64,000 nt of DNA, taken from NCBI GenBank assembly GCA_930633495.1, contig CAKNFJ010000001.1, forward strand, positions 248,001 through 312,000, written 5' to 3'. This stretch comes from Hyphomicrobiales bacterium. GTDB taxonomy: Bacteria; Pseudomonadota; Alphaproteobacteria; Rhizobiales; Beijerinckiaceae. The stretch's first letter is position 1. Every line of letters starts with the position of its first letter. This document shows positions 39,929-48,276 of the stretch, in pieces. The notes under the pieces are model-generated. The model was not told the origin of the DNA, made no database searches, and saw nothing but the letters and a program-made list of their open reading frames with translations. The position numbers and the translations under genes are program-made.

Positions 39929-40548
39929 GCACCGGCAACACCCGCAAGCGCGTCGGAGTGCTGATCTCCGGGCGCGGCTCCAACATGGTCTCGCTCGCCG
40001 AGGCCGCGCAGGCGCCGGAGTATCCGGCCGAGATCGCGCTGGTCGTGTCCAACATCCCCGACGTCGCCGGGCTGGACCGGGCGCGGGGCTTCGGCATCGC
40101 CACGGCAACCGTCGATCACCGCCCCTTCGGCAAGGATCGCGAGGCCTTCGAGCGTGCGGTAGATGAATTGCTACGGGTGAACCAGATCGATCTGGTCGTG
40201 CTCGCAGGCTTCATGCGCATCCTGACGCCCTGGTTCGTGAAGCGCTGGGAAGGGCGGATGATCAATATCCACCCGTCGCTGCTACCGCTGTTCAAGGGTA
40301 CGCACACACATCGCCAGGCTCTGGAAGCTGGCGTCGCGGAGCATGGCTGCTCGGTCCATTTCGTCGTGCCGGAACTCGACGCCGGACCAGTGATCCTGCA
40401 GACCAAGGTCCCGGTCCTGCCGGGCGACGACGAGGAGACGCTGTCGAAGCGCGTCCTCGTCGAGGAGCACAAGCTCTATCCGGCGGCGCTGGCGGAGGTC
40501 GCCTCCGGCCGCGCCAGGCTGGTGGGCGAGGTCGTCATCCGGGCCTGA
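39925..40548 (+). CDS. purN: phosphoribosylglycinamide formyltransferase
   Basis: A 207-residue GAR transformylase that uses 10-formyl-tetrahydrofolate. The phosphate loop is [10 protein letters not shown]. The catalytic Asn-His-Asp set lies in [18 protein letters not shown] (about residues 113-130) and [14 protein letters not shown] start overlapping the purM stop (GTGA). Its last 73 bases overlap the convergent WYL regulator gene. Confidence 0.96.
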   Translation: MSTGNTRKRVGVLISGRGSNMVSLAEAAQAPEYPAEIALVVSNIPDVAGLDRARGFGIATATVDHRPFGKDREAFERAVDELLRVNQIDLVVLAGFMRILTPWFVKRWEGRMINIHPSLLPLFKGTHTHRQALEAGVAEHGCSVHFVVPELDAGPVILQTKVPVLPGDDEETLSKRVLVEEHKLYPAALAEVASGRARLVGEVVIRA

Positions 40549-41273
40549 CCATCGCCGCCCTCGCGCTTGCAGCGCTCCCATTCCTCGCGCGCCCGCTCCT
40601 CCTCCTTCTGCCAGCGGCGGAAGAGGTCGGCGCGGCGGGCCGGGTAGCGCTCCTCCAGCGCGACGAGGCCAGTCATGCGGTCGGTGCGGAAATGCCGGAA
40701 AGCCTGTCGCAGCTCGCACCAGGCGATGACAATGCGCACGCGTTCGTAGAACGTCATGCCGATCGGCCAGATCATGCGCTGGGTCGCATGCCCGCTCTCG
40801 TCACTGTAGTGGATCGAGAGCTTGCGGCCGTTGCGGATGGCCGCGCGCACGGCCGCGACATCGACCTGATCGGTGGGCACGTCGCCGGGATAGGACGCAG
40901 CGAACAGGGCGCCGTCCAGAAGGATCGGCCGCAGATGCGGCGGCAGCACCGCCGCGACCTTGCTGACCACGTCCTCCGCGGCCCGCGCGAGCACCGGATC
41001 GGCACGCTCGCTCAGCCAGCGCATGCCGACCAGGACGGCCTCGATCTCGTCGGGAGAGAGCATCAGGGGCGGCAGGTCGAACCCGGCATCAAGCACATAG
41101 CCGATGCCGGCCTCGCCGCGCACGGGCACGCCCTGACGCACCAGCGCGCCGATGTCGCGATAGACCGTCCGCACCGAGACATCGAGTTCGGAGGCCAGGG
41201 TCTCGGCGGTCACGGGACGCCTGCGGCGACGCAGGCTCTGGATCATGTCGAGCAATCGTTCGGCGCGCTGCAC
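40476..41273 (-). CDS. helix-turn-helix, WYL-domain transcriptional regulator
   Basis: A 265-residue regulator with an N-terminal DeoR-type HTH (VTAETLASELDVSVRTVYRD, about residues 22-41) followed by EAGIGYVLDAGFDLPPLML and a WYL-type ligand domain (IVIAWCELRQAFRHFRTDRM). The Arg-rich C terminus is cut close to purN. GTG 41273 is chosen: GGGGAGACG lies just upstream, and family similarity begins at QRAERLLDMIQ. The target is unknown. It overlaps purN tail to tail by 73 bases. Confidence 0.88.
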   Translation of the reverse strand: MQRAERLLDMIQSLRRRRRPVTAETLASELDVSVRTVYRDIGALVRQGVPVRGEAGIGYVLDAGFDLPPLMLSPDEIEAVLVGMRWLSERADPVLARAAEDVVSKVAAVLPPHLRPILLDGALFAASYPGDVPTDQVDVAAVRAAIRNGRKLSIHYSDESGHATQRMIWPIGMTFYERVRIVIAWCELRQAFRHFRTDRMTGLVALEERYPARRADLFRRWQKEEERAREEWERCKREGGDGQARMTTSPTSLARPEATSASAAG

Positions 41274-41391
41274 GGCGTCGTCTCCCCACTCGTCTTCGTA
41301 GCCGAGACAAGATGGCCCAGCCGGGCTGACAGCTTCTGTCAGGAGCATGTCAGCAGCAAGGCGGGAGACGGAGCAGGCCCTCTGGAAAAGG

Positions 41392-41502
41392 CAATCATGC
41401 CCGGGCTTGCCCCGAGCATCCCCTGCCGAACGAAATCCGGCGCCTTTTTCGGGCAGAGCTTCTCGGGTCTACGCTCCGGGGCGCCCGAGAATGACGTCTG
41501 AA
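41392..41502. repeat. palindromic intergenic repeat fragments
   Basis: ATCATGCCCGGGCTTGCCCC at the left end, then TCTCGGGT…GCGCCCGAGAATGACG at 41461-41496. These are the same building blocks as the repeats at 32136-32347, here rearranged. The element lies between the WYL regulator (upstream side) and the small secreted gene. Confidence 0.6.
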
Positions 41503-41515
41503 CGGAGCAAGCCGT

Positions 41516-41878
41516 TCAGAACGGGCGCTTCAGCTTGCACTGATCGATGAAGCGCAGGCCCTTCTCGCGGGCCGAATCGTTGAAATAGCCGGTATCCCGG
41601 AACGCCTGGAGCTCGTCCTTGGTCATGGCGTTGACGGTCCCCTTGGCGTAGCAGCTGCAGGCCGAGTGCACCGCCTCGCGCGTCGTGCCCATCAACTGCG
41701 ACTGGGTGACCAGGCAGGCGTCGAAGGCGCGCAGCTGGATCATGTAGGGGGTCAGGTTCTTCGCCGTCGGATCCGGCGGCGGCAAGGTCGTGGAGCTGCT
41801 GGCAGCATAGGCCGACACACTCGCCAGGATCGACAGCCCACCGGCCAGAACGACCGCACCCATCCGCCGCATCATCAT
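41516..41878 (-). CDS. small secreted cysteine-containing protein, unknown
   Basis: A 120-residue protein with a signal peptide (MMMRRMGAVVLAGGLSILAS, cut after AYA). The mature part has four cysteines, including an ACSCYAKGTVNAMTKDEL stretch (about residues 73-90), and ends QCKLKRPF. The pattern suggests one or two disulfides in the periplasm. The start is at the triple ATG near 41878. I do not recognise the family. Confidence 0.7.
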   Translation of the reverse strand: MMMRRMGAVVLAGGLSILASVSAYAASSSTTLPPPDPTAKNLTPYMIQLRAFDACLVTQSQLMGTTREAVHSACSCYAKGTVNAMTKDELQAFRDTGYFNDSAREKGLRFIDQCKLKRPF

Positions 41879-41964
41879 GATTTCGCCTGCTCTTCGAGAA
41901 CGGGGCGCATCGATATCGCCATGCTGCGCCCGTGTTCCGGCATGGCCATAGAGCTGGGCCAACG

Positions 41965-42240
41965 TCAAGGGGACGAGCGGTCGCTCGCTGCTGTTTTCAG
42001 CGACAGTGCTTCCGTTGCGACGCCCATCGGTTGAGCAACGGCAAGGTGAAGGGTTCCGAGATCGAGCGCGATCTCGGGCTCGGCAACCTCGGGAGCCCGG
42101 GCCGCCAGCTCAAGGAACGCCGCAGCGCAGAGCAGCCAGAAGATCGCCAGTCCCATGATCACCGTTGCTCCCAATGCCGGCCAGACGGCCAGCCCGGCCG
42201 CCTCGCCACAGTGGACTCGATCGCTTAACGAGCCGTTCAC
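41965..42240 (-). CDS. possible small single-span membrane protein
   Basis: A 91-residue frame with one good membrane segment (LGATVIMGLAIFWLLCAAAF, about residues 23-42). Evidence is limited to the helix and reasonable codon use. The GTG start at 42240 has no clear ribosome site. Confidence 0.35.
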   Translation of the reverse strand: MNGSLSDRVHCGEAAGLAVWPALGATVIMGLAIFWLLCAAAFLELAARAPEVAEPEIALDLGTLHLAVAQPMGVATEALSLKTAASDRSSP

Positions 42241-42441
42241 GAAACCACCGGCACCCCGGCAGGAGGCCGCTCCAAGCGCGGCTCGTTGCGGCCAAACTCT
42301 TCAGGCCAGAAGCCAATTCCGTTCAACGCATTGATATTCTTCGTGATAACGAAAAACTCACCTTAACCGCGCATTAATTCCCTTGGAGCAGATTGCCGCC
42401 ATCGATCCATCGGGCGCGTCGTCGCGTCGGAGTTCTGGACT

Positions 42442-43284
42442 ATGCGTTGCGTTGCCTATCTGGCTGGCCTTGCGGCCTGCCTCCCCCTGTCGCTGGCCGG
42501 CGAAGCCCGGGCACAGTCGAGCGCCTACACCACCCTCACCTCGCCCCAGTCGGCCCAGAACTGGTACCTGACGCTGGGCGCCGGCGTGCGCTACCAGCCC
42601 GACTATACCGGCTCGAACGATTACGTCTTCGCTGCCCGCCCGATCATCTCGCTCGGCAAGGGCCTGAAGAGCACATGGTGGAGCGCCGAGGACGACCCGA
42701 CGTTGAGCATCGGCGTCTTCTCCGGCCAGGGATGGCGTATCGGCTTCTCGGGCGATCTCCTCTGGAAGCGCAGCGCCAAGGTCAACCCGGCGCTGGTCGT
42801 GGTGCCGGAGACCAAGTTCGGCGCCGAGGCCGGCGGCTTCGTCGAATTCTACCCGGCCTCATGGCTGCGCGCCCGTGCCGATCTGCGCCGCGGCATCGTC
42901 GCGCATGACGGCCTCGTGGCCGACCTCAAGCTCGACGCCTTCACCAATATCGGCCCCTGGACGCTGGGCGCCGGCCCGCGCATGCGGATCGCCTCGGCGG
43001 ACTATGTGCGGACCTATTTTGGAACCTGGGGGGCGATGCCCGGCACGGGCGGGCTGCTGCAGCGCTTCAACACCGGCGTCCATACGGTCGGCGCACTGGC
43101 GCAACTAACCTATCACTGGTCCGATCATCTCCAGACCACGGCCTACGTCGAATACAAGCGCCTCGTCGGCGACGCCACGCGCTCGCCGATCGTCCGGCCG
43201 TTCGGATCACGCGATTCGCTCACGATCGGCCTCTCCGCGAGCTACTCCTTCGATACCGGAACGAACTATTCCTTCGGTCTCTGA
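42442..43284 (+). CDS. MipA/OmpV family outer-membrane protein
   Basis: A 280-residue protein with a signal peptide (MRCVAYLAGLAACLPLSLAG, cut after ARA). It then shows NWYLTLGAGVRYQPDYTGSN, the start typical of MipA/OmpV barrels, and alternating amphipathic strands to the C terminus. In E. coli MipA scaffolds murein synthesis and hydrolysis; elsewhere OmpV-like proteins have other roles, so the function stays open. A terminator shared with ndk follows. Confidence 0.88.
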   Translation: MRCVAYLAGLAACLPLSLAGEARAQSSAYTTLTSPQSAQNWYLTLGAGVRYQPDYTGSNDYVFAARPIISLGKGLKSTWWSAEDDPTLSIGVFSGQGWRIGFSGDLLWKRSAKVNPALVVVPETKFGAEAGGFVEFYPASWLRARADLRRGIVAHDGLVADLKLDAFTNIGPWTLGAGPRMRIASADYVRTYFGTWGAMPGTGGLLQRFNTGVHTVGALAQLTYHWSDHLQTTAYVEYKRLVGDATRSPIVRPFGSRDSLTIGLSASYSFDTGTNYSFGL

Positions 43285-43338
43285 GGAACGACGGCACCAG
43301 ACCGGGCTCGCCTCGGCCGCGACTGCCAACCCGAACGA

Positions 43339-43378
43339 AAAAGGCGGACCGGATACCGGCCCGCCTTTTCGCTTTTTT
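43339..43378. terminator. bidirectional terminator between mipA-like gene and ndk
   Basis: AAAAGGCGGACCGG and CCGGCCCGCCTTTT form a 14-bp stem (one mismatch) with a 3-base loop. The plus strand continues CGCTTTTTT and the minus strand ends in TTTT-rich sequence, which suits two convergent genes. Confidence 0.88.
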
Positions 43379-43399
43379 CAGCCCGAGATTCGGCTGGGA

Positions 43400-43822
43400 T
43401 CAGCCGACGATCTCGTTGCCCGAGAAGAACTGGGCGATCTCGATCGCCGCGGTCTCCGGAGCGTCCGAACCATGGACGGTGTTCTCGCCGACCGACAGGG
43501 CGAAGAGCTTGCGGACAGTGCCCTCGGCGGCGTTCGCCGGGTTGGTGGCGCCCATCACTTCGCGATACTTCGCGATGGCATCCTCGCCTTCGAGCACCTG
43601 CACGACGACGGGGCCGGAGGTCATGAACTCGACGAGCTCGCCGAAGAAGGGACGCGCCGAGTGGACCGCATAGAAGGTCTCGGCCTGGGCCTTCGTCATC
43701 TGGATGCGCTTCTGCGCGACGATACGCAGGCCGGCCTTCTCGATGACCGCGTTGACCGCGCCGGTGAGGTTGCGCTTGGTCGCGTCGGGCTTGAGAATGG
43801 AGAAGGTACGCTGGACAGCCAT
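43400..43822 (-). CDS. ndk: nucleoside diphosphate kinase
   Basis: A 140-residue kinase that balances nucleoside triphosphate pools. The opening [20 protein letters not shown] and the active-site histidine in [20 protein letters not shown] (His about residue 117) are diagnostic. It is monocistronic, with its own terminator. Confidence 0.98.
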   Translation of the reverse strand: MAVQRTFSILKPDATKRNLTGAVNAVIEKAGLRIVAQKRIQMTKAQAETFYAVHSARPFFGELVEFMTSGPVVVQVLEGEDAIAKYREVMGATNPANAAEGTVRKLFALSVGENTVHGSDAPETAAIEIAQFFSGNEIVG

Positions 43823-44082
43823 CGAAAGATCCTTGGAAGGGTACGGGATAAGGGAAATGCGGCGCGCTTATAGCTGCCGCCTCCCCGCCCCACAAGGCTC
43901 GTGGCAATGGCGACGCCCGCCGTCCTTCGCGTGACCGGCGTTGCGGCGCCCTGTCGCGTGTCGGGAGCCGCGCGCCGCACCAATGCGCAGCAACCCTTCT
44001 TCCGGCTTGAGCCCGGCCGAAACCCTGTTATAGTTCATATATGAACCATGCAGACATAGCTGGTCGCACAAGGGAGGATCGG

Positions 44083-44469
44083 ATGAATTCCGGAATCGGA
44101 TCGAAGGTCGCGGCTCTGGCCGCTCTCGCCATGCTGGCAAGCGTTGCCGGCGCGGGAGCCCAGGAAGTCGTCGGCACCTGGGAGCGTGACACCGGCGCAT
44201 CGCGAGTGCGCTTCACCAAATGCGGCGACGCGCTCTGCGGCTCGCTCTCCTGGCTCAAGGACACGAGCGGGCCGGCCAAGGTCGGCCAGCGCATCTTCTA
44301 CGACATGAAGCCGAACGGCGCGAACAAGTGGAGCGGCAGCGCCTTCAATCCGGAGGACGGCAAGACCTATTCCGGCACGATGACGCTGTCGGGCGACACC
44401 TTGACCACCGCCGGCTGCGTCATGGGCGGACTGATCTGCCGTTCGGTGAAGTGGAACCGATCGAACTGA
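44083..44469 (+). CDS. secreted DUF2147 protein
   Basis: A 128-residue protein with a signal peptide (GSKVAALAALAMLASVAGAG, cut before QEVVG). The lipocalin-like DUF2147 core follows: VGTWERDTGASRVRFTKCGD, CGSLSWLKD and GKTYSGTMTLSGDTLTTAGC. Periplasmic; function unknown. ATG 44083 has GGGAGG 6 bases upstream, which decides it against the in-frame ATG at 44041. Confidence 0.85.
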   Translation: MNSGIGSKVAALAALAMLASVAGAGAQEVVGTWERDTGASRVRFTKCGDALCGSLSWLKDTSGPAKVGQRIFYDMKPNGANKWSGSAFNPEDGKTYSGTMTLSGDTLTTAGCVMGGLICRSVKWNRSN

Positions 44470-44480
44470 GATTTGCTTGC

Positions 44481-44658
44481 CCTTCTCTCACCCATCTCGG
44501 ATTTGCCGGAGATGGGCAGCTCAAAATGCTGAAGTCGGCAACAGCCGACTTCAGTCGGGAGAAGGTGGCAGCGCGAGGCGCTGACGGATGAGGGCCGTCA
44601 GCGCCATCCTTCCCTCATCCGTCTGCTTCGCAGACACCTTCTCCCCAAGGGGAGAAGG
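44481..44658. repeat. composite palindromic repeat carrying a two-hairpin module
   Basis: Outer arms CCTTCTC (44481-44487) and GAGAAGG (44559-44565) enclose two hairpins: CCCATCTC…GAGATGGG (44491-44516) and CTGAAGTCGGC-AACA-GCCGACTTCAG (44529-44554). A third hairpin, GCGCTGACGG/CCGTCAGCGC (44578-44604), and a right-end hairpin, CCTTCTCCCC-AA-GGGGAGAAGG (44637-44658), follow. The inner two-hairpin part corresponds to the 55-kb locus in reverse orientation. It lies between convergent genes. Confidence 0.85.
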
Positions 44659-44665
44659 AAAAAGC

Positions 44666-45376
44666 TCAGCGCGCCTTCTGGCCGAAGAGGACCCCCTTTT
44701 CCTCCGGCGTGCTGATGCCGGCGGGGTTGCGCAGCTCTTCGCCGACCTTCAGCCCACGTTGCACCGCCGGCCGCGCCTGCATGGTCGCCAGCCAGCGCGC
44801 CACGTTCGGGAACTGCTTGAGATCCTGGCCCTGCCTTTCCCAGCCACGGGCCCAGCCGATGCAGGCCATGTCGGCTATGGAATATTCGCCGCAGATGAAG
44901 TCCCGGCCTTCGAGGCGCTTGTTAAGCACGCCGTACAAGCGGTTGGCCTCGTTGGTATAGCGTTCGATGGCGTAGGGCACGGGCTCGGGCGCGTAGAGGC
45001 GGAAGTGATGGGTCTGGCCGAGCATCGGCCCGAAACCGCCCATCTGCCAGAACAGCCATTCGTCGACTTCGACGCGGGCCCGCTCGTCCTTCGGATAGAA
45101 TTTCCCGGTCTTGCGGCCGAGATATTGCAGGATCGCGCCGGATTCGAAGACCGAGATCGGTTTGCCGTCCGGCCCGTCGGGGTCGACGATCGCCGGCATG
45201 CGGTTGTTCGGCGAGATCGCGAGGAAGTCCGGCTTGAACTGGTCGCCCTTGCCGATATTCACCGGAACGACGGTGTAGAGCAGCCCGCATTCCTCGAGCA
45301 TGATGGTGATCTTGGTGCCGTTCGGCGTCGGCCAATAATAAAGGTCGATCGGCTTGGCGGGGGCTTCGGAGATCAG
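44666..45376 (-). CDS. glutathione S-transferase family protein with apparent CTG start
   Basis: A 236-residue GST (YghU/Nu-like). The N terminus IDLYYWPTPNGTKITIMLEE lies upstream of the first ATG (45301), so an ATG-based gene call would cut off the first strand. Upstream to the in-frame TAG there is no ATG, GTG or TTG. CTG at 45376 has AAAGGAAG just before it and gives MISEAPAKPIDLYYW, making the protein nearly the same length as its paralogue at 18858-19565. The C-terminal half has GEYSIADMACIGWARGW. Confidence 0.85.
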   Translation of the reverse strand: MISEAPAKPIDLYYWPTPNGTKITIMLEECGLLYTVVPVNIGKGDQFKPDFLAISPNNRMPAIVDPDGPDGKPISVFESGAILQYLGRKTGKFYPKDERARVEVDEWLFWQMGGFGPMLGQTHHFRLYAPEPVPYAIERYTNEANRLYGVLNKRLEGRDFICGEYSIADMACIGWARGWERQGQDLKQFPNVARWLATMQARPAVQRGLKVGEELRNPAGISTPEEKGVLFGQKAR

Positions 45377-45492
45377 TCGCTTCCTTTCAGGCGGGAGGCC
45401 TCGCCTCGAAACCTAGGAAGCCTCCGAAAGACCCGGAAGGGGCTGCGGCCCGCTCCCGACGCGGCCGCGCCATGCCGTGACAGCGTGGTCGC

Positions 45493-45987
45493 TCAGAGCG
45501 GAAGCGCCTTCTTGAAGCCCTCGTGGCTCTGCTCGAAACCCAGGCTCCGGTAGAAGCGGTGAGCCTCGGGACGGGCCTTGTTCGAGGTCAGCTCGACGAG
45601 CCCGACGCCCTTCTCCGCAGCGAAAGCCAGCGCGTGGCGCATCATCACTGCGCCGATGCCGCGACCACGGTATTCCGGCGCGACGTGGACGCTCTCGATC
45701 TTGGCGCGAACACGGCCGCGCTCGGCCATGCCCGGCAGCAAGGTGATCTGATAGGTGCCGACCACCAGCCCTTCCCGCTCCGCCACGAAAAGCGTGTTGT
45801 AGGGATTGGCGGACACCGCCTCGAAGGCCTTCAGATAGACCGGGTCCCGCGCCTCGGCGAGGATCTGTTCCGCCGTCCGCTTCTGCACCGGCGCGCCATG
45901 CATGATCAGGGTGGCGATACGCGGCACGTCCGCCGCGACCGCCTCGCGCATGCGGATCCCGGAAGCCTCGCTGGTCGCCATCGTCAT
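45493..45987 (-). CDS. GNAT family N-acetyltransferase
   Basis: A 164-residue acetyltransferase. The acetyl-CoA pyrophosphate loop is VHVAPEYRGRGIGAVMMRHA (about residues 100-119), followed by the C-terminal ARPEAHRFYRSLGFEQSHEG. The acceptor is unknown. ATG 45987 and ATG 45981 are both possible. It follows a second GNAT gene by 22 bases on the same strand, both downstream of gatB. Confidence 0.9.
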   Translation of the reverse strand: MTMATSEASGIRMREAVAADVPRIATLIMHGAPVQKRTAEQILAEARDPVYLKAFEAVSANPYNTLFVAEREGLVVGTYQITLLPGMAERGRVRAKIESVHVAPEYRGRGIGAVMMRHALAFAAEKGVGLVELTSNKARPEAHRFYRSLGFEQSHEGFKKALPL

Positions 45988-46009
45988 CTCTCGCCGGTTG
46001 CCGCCGCGC

Positions 46010-46516
46010 TCAGCTCGCGAAAAGCCGCTTGGCCATCAGCAGCGTGTTGGGCGTGTCTTCCCGGCCATCGAAGCGCGCCTGCCGCTGCAGGAAGAAACCC
46101 ATGCGCTCGTAGAAGGCGATGGCGAGTTCGTTCTGGCTCTCGACTTCCAGACGCGCGACCGGCGCCTCCGGGAAGCAGGCCAGCGCCACCTGCAAAAGCG
46201 TGCGCCCGATGCCGACGCCCTGCCAGGCCGGCAGGACATAGAGCCGCGTCAGCAGGGCCGCGCCGTCCCGTTCCGGTCGGGCGGAAGCGGTGGCGACGAC
46301 TTCGTCGCCGATCAGCGCGACGAGAAAGACGCCCTCGTCGCGGCCGAGCTGAGCCCGCAGGTTTTCGAGCGAGTGCCAGGCATTGGTGATCTCGGCGACG
46401 CGCTGCCAGCCATAGATGCCGTCATAGGTGTCATGCCAGGTCTCGACCAACAGCGCCCTCACCGCCGGAACATCGGCGGCTTCGGCGTCGCGGATGACGA
46501 GACCTGCGGGCGTCAC
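46010..46516 (-). CDS. GNAT family N-acetyltransferase
   Basis: A 168-residue acetyltransferase beginning IRDAEAADVPAVRALLVETW. It has the acetyl-CoA loop LYVLPAWQGVGIGRTLLQVA (about residues 92-111) and AIAFYERMGFFLQRQARFDG near the end. The GTG start at 46516 lies 4 bases after the gatB stop, so translation is likely coupled to gatB. The acceptor is unknown; it is only distantly related to the adjacent GNAT. Confidence 0.9.
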   Translation of the reverse strand: MTPAGLVIRDAEAADVPAVRALLVETWHDTYDGIYGWQRVAEITNAWHSLENLRAQLGRDEGVFLVALIGDEVVATASARPERDGAALLTRLYVLPAWQGVGIGRTLLQVALACFPEAPVARLEVESQNELAIAFYERMGFFLQRQARFDGREDTPNTLLMAKRLFAS

Positions 46517-46520
46517 ATGC

Positions 46521-48002
46521 TCACTCGATGCCGAGCTTCTTCTTCAGAATCTCATTCAGCGCCTGCGGGTTGGCCTTGCCGCCCGAGGCCTTCATCGCCT
46601 GGCCGACGAACCAGCCCAGCATGGTCGGCTTCGCCTTGACCTGCTCGACCTTGTCGGGATTGGCCGCGATGATCTCGTCGACCGCCTTCTCGATGGCGCC
46701 GGTGTCGGTGACCTGCTTCATGCCGCGGGCCTCGACGATCTCGCGCGGGTCGCCGCCTTCTGTCCAGACGATCTCGAACAGGTCCTTGGCGATCTTGCCG
46801 GAGATCACGCCCTCGCCGATCAGGTCGACGAGCCCGCCGAGCTGCGCAGCGGAGACCGGCGATGTCGTGATGTCCTTGCCTTCCTTGTTGAGGCGGCCGA
46901 ACAGCTCGTTGATCACCCAGTTTGCGGCGGCCTTGCCGTCGCGGCCCTTGGCGACTTCCTCGAAATAGTCGGCCTGCTCGCGCTCGGCGACCAGCACCGA
47001 GGCGTCATAGGGCGAGAGCGCGTAGGTCGCGATGAAGCGGGCCTTCTTGGCGTCCGGCAGCTCCGGCAGTGCGCCCTTCAGGCTCTCGACGAAGGCGTCG
47101 TCGAATTCGAGCGGCAGCAGGTCCGGGTCCGGGAAATAGCGATAGTCATGCGCTTCTTCCTTGGAGCGCATCGAGCGCGTCTCGCCCTTGCCGGGATCGT
47201 AGAGGCGGGTTTCCTGGTCGATGGTGCCGCCATCCTCGATGATGCCGATCTGGCGGCGCGCCTCGGTCTCGACTGCCTGGCCGATGAAGCGGATCGAGTT
47301 GACGTTCTTGATCTCGCAGCGCGTGCCGAGAGCGTCGCCCGGCTTGCGCACGGAGACATTCACGTCGGCGCGGAGATTGCCCTTCTCCATGTCGCCGTCG
47401 CAGGTGCCGAGATAGCGCAGGATGGTGCGCAGCTTCGAGACATAGGCCTTGGCCTCGTCCGCCGAGCGCAGGTCCGGCTTGGAGACGATCTCCATCAGCG
47501 CCACGCCCGAGCGGTTGAGGTCGACGAAGCTCATCGTCGGGTGCTGGTCGTGGATCGACTTGCCGGCGTCCTGCTCGAGATGCAGGCGCTCGATGCCGAC
47601 GGTGATCTGCTCGGTCGGCGAGAGATCGACGGTGATCTCGCCCTCGCCCACGATCGGGCTCTTGTACTGGCTGATCTGGTAGCCCTGCGGCAGATCGGGA
47701 TAGAAATAGTTCTTCCGGTCGAAGACCGAGCGGTTGTTGATCTGCGCGTTGAGGCCCAGGCCCGTGCGGACCGCCTGACGGACGCATTCGGCATTGATGA
47801 CCGGCAGCATGCCGGGCATGGCGGCGTCGACGAGGCTGACATGCTCGTTCGGCTCGGCGCCGAAACCGGTCGAGGCACCGGAGAACAGCTTGGCATTGGA
47901 GGTGACCTGGGCATGGATCTCCATGCCGATCACGATCTCCCAATCACCGGTCGCGCCCTTGATCAGCTTCTTCGGGTCGGCGGGGCGGGCATGCGCATTC
48001 AT
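46521..48002 (-). CDS. gatB: Asp-tRNA(Asn)/Glu-tRNA(Gln) amidotransferase subunit B
   Basis: A 493-residue tRNA-binding and kinase subunit of GatCAB, which amidates misacylated Glu-tRNA(Gln) and Asp-tRNA(Asn). Typical segments are [55 protein letters not shown] and [12 protein letters not shown]; the tail is a YqeY-like domain (about residues 350-490). gatA and gatC lie 5-7 kb away, on the far side of an RND efflux pair. Confidence 0.97.
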   Translation of the reverse strand: MNAHARPADPKKLIKGATGDWEIVIGMEIHAQVTSNAKLFSGASTGFGAEPNEHVSLVDAAMPGMLPVINAECVRQAVRTGLGLNAQINNRSVFDRKNYFYPDLPQGYQISQYKSPIVGEGEITVDLSPTEQITVGIERLHLEQDAGKSIHDQHPTMSFVDLNRSGVALMEIVSKPDLRSADEAKAYVSKLRTILRYLGTCDGDMEKGNLRADVNVSVRKPGDALGTRCEIKNVNSIRFIGQAVETEARRQIGIIEDGGTIDQETRLYDPGKGETRSMRSKEEAHDYRYFPDPDLLPLEFDDAFVESLKGALPELPDAKKARFIATYALSPYDASVLVAEREQADYFEEVAKGRDGKAAANWVINELFGRLNKEGKDITTSPVSAAQLGGLVDLIGEGVISGKIAKDLFEIVWTEGGDPREIVEARGMKQVTDTGAIEKAVDEIIAANPDKVEQVKAKPTMLGWFVGQAMKASGGKANPQALNEILKKKLGIE

Positions 48003-48276
48003 CTGTGGTCTTCCGGCTGAATGAATTGCCTACGCGTTACGATGTCGGCGGGCCTGCGGCAAGCATCCGTTGCTTCGCATGGCCGCATTGAATCCCGCTT
48101 CATTGCGCCGCGCCGTTGCGCTCCTGCAACCGGATGGCGGGAATATGGCTTATTTGGCGCAAGATCGCGCAACATGATGGGTGATGGATCTTGACATTCG
48201 TCACTCGTCATCCCTTTTAGCGCCAAAGGCCGCGAAACCGGCTATGGTTGGCCGGCCCGTCATTCGGAGTTCCCTC

